Shown one piece after another: positions 49,960 to 59,521 of a stretch of DNA of 64,000 bases. Positions within the stretch are counted from its first letter, which is position 1, and each line of letters starts with the position of its first letter. The notes beneath the pieces were generated by a model, which was not told where the DNA came from, did no database searches, and worked only from the letters and a program-made list of their open reading frames with translations. The DNA is from Gossypium raimondii (taxonomy: Eukaryota > Streptophyta > Magnoliopsida > Malvales > Malvaceae). The stretch covers positions 42,875,733-42,939,732 of the forward strand of contig NC_068571.1 in NCBI RefSeq assembly GCF_025698545.1, read 5' to 3'. Both the position numbers and the translations under genes were made by a program.

Positions 49960-52170
49960 GATCATCAATGATTCACTTGAAGTTGATTCTGAGTCACTGT
50001 AATCAAAACTTTGGATTGCACATATTGACTGATCATTGGGTTCATCATCAATAGAGAATAATGACTCAATATCATCTTCTTCTGATATCTTGATTCCCAC
50101 TTTTTGCTGGATCTGTTGGATCATCTTTGCATATTTCTTATTCTTTGGACATGCTTTTGCAAAGTGACCTTTTTGGTAACAGATATAGCATCTCGTGGAT
50201 TTGTTCTTGTTGGAGAATTTCTTCTTCTTGAGGTACCTCCATCGATATTTCTTTTTGGGAATTACTCGGGAAAATCTTTTTTCTCTACGGAAATGCCTTT
50301 TCTTCTTTGTTGGGCAGTAGCATGATTTGTCTCTGCTACATTTGATTTTGAGATGTGAATCAGTACAGGCTTTGTCTATCCTTCTATCACCATGGAGATA
50401 ATCTTTAAAGACTTTTCTTCTGTTGCATATATCTTCAAGAGCAATGAACGTCTCTTGTTGGATTTCTCCCATGGTTAAGTTGAGAATGTTTTTATTTTAC
50501 CTATAAAGATTTTGATTTATCGCCACTTGGAGGGGATCTGGAAGTGACGAGACAACAGCTTGTTTCAAACTTGGTTTTGACCCAAGGGCGTAGAAGAGTT
50601 TCATCGTTGCATAAAAATGCTTTGATAAATCTTTCTTTTTGTAAGAACATCATTTTTGCTTGAAGAATTCTCTTCTCTTGAGTGTCAATTGATCATCAGG
50701 ATTTCCAATAAAATAATTATGGAGAATCCTTATTGCTTGAGCAAATTCTGTTAACACCAAAAACTACAATTGATTCCCTTGGTCAACTGAATTACACCAA
50801 TCTTTCAACATTCCTGTGAATATTGACACGAATTCAACCAGTACATTATAATGGCTTTCTTCTGTCAGCTTTCTTGTGTCAAGCAATGAGTGGAATTCTT
50901 GTAATCTTTCTGGCCATCTGGTTATCGGAACATCATCTAAGGTGAAAACTATTTTCCCCGTAGAAACATGGGGTGTTGATCTTGTAGTTGATGGTTCTCC
51001 TGCCTTAGTCATTTCTTCTTCTGACATTTCTTTAACTTTAACACCAGGAGTGGCCATTATGTCTGGAAGACTTTCTTTTTTGCCAGTAATTTCTTCTGTA
51101 GGGTCATTTGATTCATCAGATAATTCATCAGATGTCTTTAAATCTTCTGTGAGAGTTTCTGATGATTGTTCTGATGATTGTGATGGAAAGTCTTGTACTG
51201 GAGTCGTCTCTGATTTATGAAGAACAAATATTTTTGGAAGAATCTTGTGACTGTAATCCTTCAGAAACCTTGTTAAAGGATTAGAATGATTTTCTTCATT
51301 TCTCATCATTAGATATTTCGATATCTGCTTTGGTGGAGATTCCGATGGTTAGGAGAATTGGCTTTCCTCTTCATCTTGTTATTTCTCCATTGGTCTTTTT
51401 CTAAGTACCTTCTCTTTTCGTCTTTTTTTTTCTTTGGATATTCTTTTTTCTTCCTCCTTTTGTGTTTTGATTTGCAGATACAAATCATGGATGGTTGGCT
51501 TTTTCTTTTCTTCTGGTGGGGGAAAGATGAGTGGTTGTGTCGTAAATGGTCTCGGTTTGTCAGACTGTCTTACAGATGAGAAAAGTTCTATCTCATTTTT
51601 TGTAGGTTGTGGTGGTGGCAGGTTTTCATTTTCTTTCAGATACTTGATCTGATCTTTAAGATTCTGGATTTCTTTTTCTCTCTGAGCAAGATGAGAGAAA
51701 AAATCTTGTCCTGGGGCTGCTGGTTCAGTAGCAACTTCTTTAAACCTTTTTTGAAAAAGCTTAATAAGAGTCTTGATCATTTCAGAATTTTCATCTGTGG
51801 TTTTCTCTATCTTTGAAACTTTTGTATCAATCTAATTGACCTTTTGGCTAATCTTCTTGATTGCAGAATTCTGAGACACAACATTCTCCGTTTGCCAGTT
51901 TAAGGTGGCTTCTGCTGCTGCCATTTTGACTTGTTTGCCTTCTATATCTGCTTGAAGTCTTGAAGAGATTTTTGGCACATGAAGGTATTCATTTTTTGAA
52001 AATTCTTCAAGGGGTGGAAATTCTTGGTCATAGGAAGAGGTTACTTCATACATGTGAACTTTTGGAATTGCCTGAACAGGAGCTGCAGTTTTTTGTTCTT
52101 CTTGGCTGCATGGTATGAACTGATTATTTTTCTGGACCCATTTGTTGATCTTTCTATAGCAGGGCTGTTT
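49960..52170 (-). pseudogene. Caulimovirid capsid region with zinc knuckle, remnant
   Basis: An acidic/Ser-rich N-terminal part (about 50,800-51,310), a Lys/Glu coiled-coil-like part (about 51,400-51,780), a basic stretch and then a CX2CX4HX4C zinc knuckle (CYICYQKGHFAKAC, about 50,150-50,195) and an acidic end (about 49,960-50,100). This arrangement is that of plant pararetrovirus coat proteins. Confidence 0.75.
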
Positions 52171-52689
52171 CAACGGCTTGGTAAGCCATTTTTTATCAGT
52201 GTCTATTTTTGGTGATGGTGGAGACGCTTGAGGTTGATCTTAAGTTGTAGGGGATTTTGGCTTCTTTGTAGAATAATCTACAAGATACACAAACTTGCCG
52301 TTATCTTCCCCTAATAGACCGATGTTTGGATCTCCATTCATCCATCTTTCATAAAAATCTGCCTGTGTTAATTTTTTATTGGTTTTCTTCTTTCGTGATC
52401 GTCGAACGTCTTCATCGATTTCTTCAAAAACATCATTTCTGCAGCCTTCACATGAACAATTAATATCCTAATGACAATGTCCTGTGGGATCTTTGAAAAA
52501 AATACAAAGGCTTTCCATCTGTCTGAAAGCTTTGTATCAAGGATGATTCTGGACCAGGTACTGCTGCTTCTGGTGTTATTGGCTGTAACATCATTTGGGT
52601 TGTAAAAACAGGAGGAGTCGGAAGTTGCTTCAAGTGACTATGATCAAATTTGATTTTGCTAGTTTCGCCAGTTTTTGTAGTGATCTAGC

Positions 52690-53320
52690 TTTTTGTAGAT
52701 CGAATTGGCTGATTGTGTCGATGAATCTGTTCATAATTGGTTACCCATTTCTCAGGTAGAAGCTTTAAAAGCTCTTGTTTGGGTATTTGCTTTGGCACAT
52801 GGATACAATAAGGTTCCTCTCTTGTATTTACAAAGATAAGAAGAAAGTCTTCAGATCCTTGATTTATCAACTTGAATGCATGATCTTGAACCCGATACAC
52901 TATTTGGTAGTGTAGGGTTGCAGTGACTGCGGATTCAACCATCTCAGCTCCTATAATCTGTATCTGGACTTTGAGAGCATCTAACAGGTTGGGATCTTGA
53001 AGAGACATGGTGAAATTTAGAAATAAAGTCACCATGGCCATGCCTGAACTTAAAGTTGCTTCAATCGTTCCTATACAATCATCCCGGTACCGCTTGTATC
53101 TGGAATCTAAAAGAGCGATCTTGGAGACAACAGGTTTCCCTGAAGTTCCATGATAGTTTAGTGCTAGGCGTACTGTTCCGAAATGGATATGAGAATATCC
53201 ATGTTGGCACCATTCTTGTGGAAATTGAGAAGGAATTTCTAGTGTAACAAACTGTTCTTCTTGTCCTCCATAGATAAGATGTTTGTCAAACTTAGAGAAC
53301 TGGACATATTCCTTCACAGC
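52690..53320 (-). pseudogene. Caulimovirid movement protein remnant
   Basis: The ~200-residue stretch has features of the 30K movement-protein superfamily: the HIHFGTVRLALNYHGT core, the LLDSRYKRYRDDCIGT segment, and a later ATLHYQIVYRVQDHA region. It is the first coding unit after the primer site. Confidence 0.75.
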
Positions 53321-53615
53321 TTTTCTTCTGGTAGTTATCAGTGACTTAATACTTTTAACAGGAGAAAAAGAGGGTTTTTGGTAGGCGGAATATGGATTTA
53401 CTAAAGGAAGATTGGTAGCTTAAACCTTTTCTTCTTCAGTAAAATATTCTACTTCATACAGAGAAGAAATTTTTCTAGCAGAATGGGAACGGAAAGGAAA
53501 TTCTGGTAAAGAGAGAGGTGCTTTTGTTGTAGACATACGAGGAGATTCCATGTTTTTGAAATTCTCTTCCTTTCTGAATTTAGGTTCTCTCATAAAAGAA
53601 AATCTGGGAGTTGCT

Positions 53616-53629
53616 GGCTCTGATACCAA
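53616..53629 (-). other. Caulimovirid minus-strand primer site (tRNA-Met)
   Basis: On the minus strand TTGGTATCAGAGCC, complementary to the 3' end of plant initiator tRNA-Met, lies ~20 bases after the leader repeat ends. Confidence 0.85.
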
Positions 53630-53649
53630 GACGGACAGAGGAGTAAGAA

Positions 53650-53833
53650 GCCGGAATATCACAGATTAATGGATCATAACAGCAGGTATGCTATGCCAAA
53701 ACACAGACTTTTCTTTTTTCTTTTGGCCATCAACAAGGCACTGCCTTTTAGCTGTTAATCTCAATTAATCCGGACTACTTCTTCAAACTCATCTGAACTT
53801 AATGATATCTTTTCTAAAGTTTAATTTCTGATT
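53650..53833 (-). repeat. 5' terminal direct repeat of the endogenous caulimovirid
   Basis: This is the partner of 46454-46637. It lies directly upstream of the primer site and ends at the AT-rich flank. Confidence 0.85.
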
Positions 53834-54958
53834 TTAATAATAAATTATGAGACTATATAAAATTATTTAAATAAAAATTATTATTTTCAAATATAGAAAC
53901 TTTAAATAAAAATTATTATTATTTGTATATGGTTGTAAGAGAATGATTGTATGAAACTGTGATTTCACGTTATCTTTATCTCTTTTAATAAGAGAATGAT
54001 AAATTAGATTTTTCTCCGATTTTTAGCATTTTAGTTAAATTTAAATTTTGTCAAGAGGAAAAGCTAAAATTAGGAGAAAAGAATCCAATCATCATTCTTT
54101 TATTGTAAAGGAAAATGAATGACATAGAATCACAGCTTCATACCATCTCTTCTCATGCTTGTAAATATTTTAATTGATCATCTCGATGATAGAAGATTAT
54201 TATTAGCTATCTGTGAAATTTAAAAATTCCAAAATATAGTATTAGGAGATGCTTATTTATTTATTTTTATTTTAATGTAATTTAAGGATATTTGATATTT
54301 TCCTAATCTCATTGTGGAGTTTTTTAATTTCGATGACAAATGTATTAAATATTTAAATATTTACGATTTTATTTGATAATTCATTGAATATAAAATTACA
54401 TTAATTAAAAATTAATGTTTTAGTGATTTAATCTTAAGTGTCTTTGATAATTCATAATAAAAATAAATTATAAAATTTTCAATAAAATTTGTGAAAATTT
54501 GTTAGGTAGATAAAGAAATACTTATCCATGTAGAATTTTTTTCAATTTTTATTTTACTTTATTTTTTAAACATTATCCTATAAATACTTCACCCTTAAAA
54601 TTATCAATTTGAATTTATCAAATAATCTAATCATACTTATTTTAATAAATTTACTAAATAAATTTTATAACTTAAATTCAACATTTATTTTTCAACTTAT
54701 CAAACAACACCTAATATTCTCATCCCCAATACGACTTTCATAATGTTGGTAAAGATTAAGACCTTAGAACCTCATATGCCCTAGTTTAAGTAACATCCAT
54801 GCAAATATCATATATTGGCCCTGTCCAATTTTATTATGATTTGAATCTGAATATTTGGTTTTCCATCCCTTGTGTTTTATATTAAGTTAGATTATAATTT
54901 TAGTTGATTGAAGATTTATTATTTGTTGTTTGTACTTGTGAATCATGTTTAGATTTAG
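53834..54958. other. AT-rich intergenic DNA
   Basis: No gene recognised. An imperfect inverted repeat at about 53,935-54,160 (GAATGATTGTATGAAACTGTGATTTC against GAATCACAGCTTCATACCATC) may be a decayed MITE. Confidence 0.45.
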
Positions 54959-55410
54959 GGTAAACTATAAAAATAGTCACTTTTGATTGTCTTAGATTAC
55001 ATTTTAATCGTTTATGTTTAAAATGTTACGTTTTAATCACTTACGTTATCTTTTTGTTACAAAGTGGTCACTCTACTGTTAAACTCCGTTATCTCCCTAA
55101 CGGCAATCCTACGTGACAATCCAAAAGGGTTTTAAATGCTAACTTGGATATCCTATGTGGCAGTTCAAATTAAATTTATTCAATTAAAAACATATTTTCA
55201 TCCCAACAACTGGACATCTAAGTTGACATTTAAAACTTATTTGGACTACCACATGAAACTGCCTTTAAAAAGGTAATAGAGTTTAATGATAGAGTGACTA
55301 CTTCGTAACAGAACGATAACGTAAATAATTAAAACATAAAATTTCAAACATAAATGACTAAATGTAATCTGAGGCAAATAAAAGTGATTGTTTTATAGCT
55401 TATATTTATA
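54959..55410. mobile_element. Foldback MITE with ~140-bp inverted arms
   Basis: The left arm GGGTAAACTATAAAAATAGTCACTTTTG ... GATTACATTTTAATCGTTTATGTTTAAAATGTTACG ... pairs with the right arm, whose reverse complement reads AAGCTATAAAACAATCACTTTTATTTG ... GATTACATTTAGTCATTTATGTTTGAAATTTTATG. The ends resemble the Mutator-like termini at 7244, 24716 and 38360 (GGGTAAA-TA-A, AGTCACT). Target duplication unclear. Confidence 0.75.
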
Positions 55411-56240
55411 CTCACTGTTTTAAGAAAAATTAAGATTCTCAATTAATGAGACCTAAGTTTTCTCCAAATTTTTTGTTTAATTTTTTAAATTTAATTTAAA
55501 TATATTTAAATTATCAATGTAATAATATTTTAAAATATTTAATTTTAATTATAATTATTTGAATTCATGATGAATAATTTTTATAATATTCAATTTTAAT
55601 TTAAGTTCTTCGAATATATTATTTGTATTTATACTAACAATTCTATAACTGCACCAATAATCTTACATAGTTGTTTAAGAAGATTCTTACCATATCTTTA
55701 AACAAAATTTTCTCTAAAATAAAACAAAGTTACTGTGAAAGCTTATTATTTATAAGCACATTTAAGGTTTATCTTATTTTAATTATTTTTAAAATTTAAT
55801 CACTCTAATTAAAATAATTGTATGAATTAATCATTATCGTTAAAAATAAATTTACCATAAATAGATTGTTGATGTGGCACATCACACACAATAATCTTTT
55901 TTACTGCTTTAAACTAAAATGACATGTTTCAATTACTCAATGGGTTAATGTGTTTCATTGTAATGATTAATTAGAGTGACTAAATTAAGAGAGAAAATTA
56001 GAGTGACCAAAATAAAATAAAATATATTTTAGAATGACCATGAGCATGATTTACCGTTTATTTATTTATTTTGTTTAAAGAAGTTAAAGCTGTTATAACA
56101 TAAAAAAAAGGAAAACAATGGTTGGGAATTTTGTGAAGCTAAGCAGTTTTAACTTATTAACTTCTTTGTATATCGAATTCAATGTTTTAAACTTTAAACC
56201 CTCATCAATGGCGATCCACTCCTCTGTTATCAATTTCCAT
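55411..56240. other. AT-rich intergenic DNA upstream of the clathrin-assembly gene
   Basis: No gene recognised. It contains repeated TCACTCTAATT/AATTAGAGTGA blocks (about 55,800 and 55,970-56,010) in inverted orientation, a possible decayed foldback. Confidence 0.45.
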
Positions 56241-56253
56241 TATATATATAAAA
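56241..56253 (+). promoter_or_regulatory. TATA box of the clathrin-assembly gene
   Basis: TATATATATAAAA lies about 220 bp upstream of the ATG, a plausible distance for a ~190-nt leader. Confidence 0.5.
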
Positions 56254-56472
56254 CGAATAAGTCAACAAAATTTTGTATCGTCGTTGTCACGTTTTTAGGG
56301 TTAGTAGAGATTCTCAAGGCTTTTTCGTTAAGTCCTCACACGTTTATCTTAAAATCCCACAATCCCAATCCTCTAAGAATCATAATTTTCCAAGAAAATT
56401 AAACAAAATAAAATCATTATTCTTTAGCTTTTCTGGGTTTTACTCTTTTTTTTTCCTTTTCAAGTTTCAGCA

Positions 56473-58545
56473 ATGCCAAGCAGGTTAAAGAGGGCGATTG
56501 GTGCAGTGAAAGACCAAACAAGCATCAGCTTAGCCAAGATCGTCAACACCAATTCATCGAATCTCGATGTGGCGGTTCTCAAGGCGACGACACGCGATCT
56601 TGAGCCTGTTAACGAGCGTTACGTGAATGATATCCTCGTTATGATCTCGTCTAATAAGCTCCATGCCGCGATTTGTGCTAATGCCATTGCGAAAAGGATT
56701 GGAAAAACGAAGAACTGGGTCGTTGCTCTTAAATCTTTAATGATTGTTCTTCGGATTTTTCAAAATGGTGACCCGTTTTTCCCTCAAGAAGTACTGCACG
56801 CTAGGAACCGTGGAGCTAAGATCTTGAACCTCACCACTTTCAATGACTATTCACAGTCAAGCCCTTATGATTACACTGCTTTTGTTAGATCGTTTGCTTT
56901 TTACCTTGACCAGCGATTGGATTGCTTGGTGACGGGGAAGTTTCAGCGACGGGTTGCGAACAAAACGACGGGAATTGGCCGGAAGGGGAGCCGTCGAGTT
57001 AACCCACAATACGTTCGAGAAATGAAGCCACCGATGTTACTCGATAGGATTTCGTATTGGCAACGGTTACTTGATCGAGCCATTGCGACTAAACCAACCG
57101 GTGCAGCCAAGAACAACCGGTTGGTTCAAGTTTCGGTTCTCGCCGTTGTTCGGGAAAGTTTCGATCTTTATCGGGATATCTCCGATGGACTCGGTTTGCT
57201 CTTGGATAGTTTCTTCCATTTACAGCATCAATCATGCATCAATGCGTTTCAATATTGTGTTAAAGCTGCACAACAATTCGAAGAGCTTGCTTTGTTTTAT
57301 GATTATTGTAAAGATCTTGATATTGGGAAAATCTATGAGTATCCGAGTGTTCAAAAGATATCCGAAGAGTTAATGGATACGTTACGAGAGTTCTTGAAAG
57401 ATCAAGCTTCGTTTCCGTCTTATAAATCGCCTCGTTCCACCGATGATACTAAAGAATCTCAACGCAGTTCAAAATGCACATCGTTGGAGGATTTGATGTA
57501 TCAAACGGATTGCGACGAAGCGATAAGTAAATCGCCGGGGCATTATTCGAAGGTGGACGAAGAACAATGCCTTGAAAAGGAAGATATGTATAATGTTCAT
57601 GAAACTGGTTCCAACCATTCTTTACCTATTGATCACGAGACTAGTGTGACTATCGATTTTGTATCGTTCGACGATTGGTTGACGGGTGATAATAAATTGG
57701 TGGAGTTACGAACTTCATCAAAAGCGAACTCCACTAATGGTGGTGATTTCTGGTTTGATAACCGAGTTCAACAAGATCATAAACAAGAACAATGGTCTAA
57801 AAATGGTGCTAACGGTCTCTCTCCTTTTGGCAAATGGATCGAAGAAGATCATGGCAAAGATGGAGCCGAGGGTGATTCATTTGTCGATAACTGGATACAA
57901 GGAACCCAACAACACGAACAAGTTGTTCGTGGTGTAGCCGAGGGGCATTCGTATTTCGATGAATTACATGCCTCTCGATTTGTAGGCAACGGCCACTCCT
58001 TGTTGATCGCGGATGACTGGCTTCGGGAAAATAAAAAGGAACCCGAAGAACAACAGCCGAATTCGAGCAATGATGGTTACAAGACAGGATGGGAGCTTGT
58101 GTTAGCTGAAGCAACACCACAACCTGCACAAGGTTCTCAACATTATTTAGCCTGTGGCATTAAGCCCGATATGGCAATTGATTTATTTGATCATAAACAA
58201 ATAGTACCTCAACGCACATACAATCCATTTCTCGAAGGCGAAACCGATGTTGCAACCGCCGCTACCATTGCCACTATGGCTTTTCCCGACAAGTTCTTAA
58301 TGGCACCACCAATTTTCTTTGCTAACGAAATGGCCCGACCGACATTTCAGGCAATGTCGACTACTCTTTTCGATGATCCGAACGTGTATGACCCTTTCGC
58401 ACCGTGGCCTAATATGAAAGTTAATAACAATGATTGTTTTAATGGGGAAGATGAACAGCAAAATCTGATACATCAACAAGAACTGTGGTTGCAGAACCAA
58501 AACATGATTATTGCAAGGCATATTGTTTCATCTAATCTTGAATAA
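56473..58545 (+). CDS. ANTH-domain clathrin assembly protein (PICALM/AP180-like), 690 aa, single exon
   Basis: The protein starts MPSRLKRAIGAVKDQTSISLAK, the usual ANTH start. Residues ~1-300 form the ANTH domain, including the lipid-binding KAT-type loop (AVLKATTRDLEPVNERYV) and the conserved KTKNWVVALKSLMIVLRIFQ helix. It binds phosphoinositides and helps load clathrin and cargo at the plasma membrane or trans-Golgi. The C-terminal ~350 residues are disordered and carry an NPF motif (584-586; binds EH-domain proteins), a DPF motif (640-642; binds adaptor ear domains) and several short Trp motifs (about 399-516). The tail is unusually Trp/Asp-rich. Length exceeds the ~600 aa of many relatives. 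The uninterrupted frame fits the intronless subgroup of plant family members. It is close to the group of Arabidopsis putative clathrin assembly proteins, but I cannot name one ortholog. Confidence 0.92.
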   Translation: MPSRLKRAIGAVKDQTSISLAKIVNTNSSNLDVAVLKATTRDLEPVNERYVNDILVMISSNKLHAAICANAIAKRIGKTKNWVVALKSLMIVLRIFQNGDPFFPQEVLHARNRGAKILNLTTFNDYSQSSPYDYTAFVRSFAFYLDQRLDCLVTGKFQRRVANKTTGIGRKGSRRVNPQYVREMKPPMLLDRISYWQRLLDRAIATKPTGAAKNNRLVQVSVLAVVRESFDLYRDISDGLGLLLDSFFHLQHQSCINAFQYCVKAAQQFEELALFYDYCKDLDIGKIYEYPSVQKISEELMDTLREFLKDQASFPSYKSPRSTDDTKESQRSSKCTSLEDLMYQTDCDEAISKSPGHYSKVDEEQCLEKEDMYNVHETGSNHSLPIDHETSVTIDFVSFDDWLTGDNKLVELRTSSKANSTNGGDFWFDNRVQQDHKQEQWSKNGANGLSPFGKWIEEDHGKDGAEGDSFVDNWIQGTQQHEQVVRGVAEGHSYFDELHASRFVGNGHSLLIADDWLRENKKEPEEQQPNSSNDGYKTGWELVLAEATPQPAQGSQHYLACGIKPDMAIDLFDHKQIVPQRTYNPFLEGETDVATAATIATMAFPDKFLMAPPIFFANEMARPTFQAMSTTLFDDPNVYDPFAPWPNMKVNNNDCFNGEDEQQNLIHQQELWLQNQNMIIARHIVSSNLE

Positions 58546-59521
58546 TTTGTAAATAATGTTGTACAACAGTTTCTAATTTTAAAAGACTTTTTAATTTCCA
58601 AGATAATCAAATTCAAGCTTTTTTTTTTTACTACCCTTTGTGAGACAATGTTCATATGTACAAATATAAATATCTTATCTAAAAATCCGATTCAACTTAA
58701 TTTATTAAAAACTAATCATTTGAATTCAAATTGAAGCTAACTAAATTTGAAATAATTTAGACCGAAAATCAAACTTAAATCATCAAAACTTAAAATAATC
58801 TAAGAATTTACTTGAAAATTCCGAAAAAGTTGAAACCTAAATTCAGGCTGGGCCTAACCATTTCATTAAAAATGAGCCTAAGCCTTGGGATTTTAGGTCA
58901 GTTTGGGCTCAGGTAATCCATACCTGCTCAATAAAGGTTAAATTATATATTTTAAAGCCATTTCGGTTATAATATATATATACACATTGCTTAAAAACAT
59001 TTTTTTTATGGTTTAATTTAGTTTGAGCCAAAGTTAAAATTTTCTCATTTTGTTTTTGGCTAAAAATTACTTTTATCCCAAAATATTTTTGAAAAGCTTA
59101 AAAGCATTTTTATCTCAAATATGATTTTTATCCCCAAAAAATACTTTTTAAAACTAATGTTAAACTGGTCCCAATTGTGTCTTCATAATTACGAGGACAT
59201 AGAATTGAAAGAATTATAAATTTATTAAAAAATCCTTTCTAATTTATCATATTCACATGATTTTTGTATTCAACAGCTATATATTTGACAAACTATTGAA
59301 AAGATCTAATTAAAGTATACGGATTAATTATAAGTATGAGTAAAACAAAGGGACCAAAACCGAATTTAACCTATTAAAATCCCTTGCGATTTTTCTTCGG
59401 GAACAAACACTCCCTAAAACCCCAAATACTGACCAGTCCACTAAGCCCCCAAACAAGCATTGCGGAGCAGAGAATCCATAAACGTATAGCGAAGAAGACG
59501 ACGACGACGACGAAGAAGCCA
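58546..59521. other. Intergenic DNA between two co-oriented genes
   Basis: It holds the 3' untranslated region of the clathrin-assembly gene (58,546 to about 58,680), AT-rich filler, and the 5' leader of the NTPase gene with a (GAC)n/(GAA)n microsatellite at about 59,491-59,518. Confidence 0.5.

Larger units (their letters stand above)
46454..53833 (-). mobile_element. Endogenous caulimovirid (pararetrovirus), broken, with terminal direct repeats
   Basis: The minus-strand order is leader repeat and tRNA-Met primer site, movement protein, capsid region with zinc knuckle, aspartic protease, reverse transcriptase, RNase H, a C-terminal extension, viral promoter, then a second copy of the leader repeat. 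A movement protein upstream of a gag-pol-like array marks Caulimoviridae rather than an LTR retrotransposon. The single-array order resembles Petuvirus/Florendovirus, but the genus is not settled. The copy is slightly longer than one genome. The ~185-bp end repeats differ at only about five positions, so the insertion is fairly young or the repeats were kept alike. The reading frame is interrupted at about ten places, so it is a fossil. Confidence 0.85.

Noticed and set aside
46454-53833. Interpretation as an ordinary LTR retrotransposon
   Set aside because: The 30K-type movement protein and the single-ended promoter point to Caulimoviridae; the short end repeats lack the promoter expected of true LTRs.
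55765-56065. Possible foldback element with TCACTCTAATT arms
   Set aside because: Similarity of the arms is short and patchy; termini could not be matched.
57809-58129. 106-codon minus-strand frame
   Set aside because: Shadow of the clathrin-assembly protein gene.
59384-59521. Upstream in-frame ATG extension of the NTPase
   Set aside because: Adds a Lys/Thr-rich stretch from a GAC/GAA microsatellite, more likely leader; kept as an alternative only.
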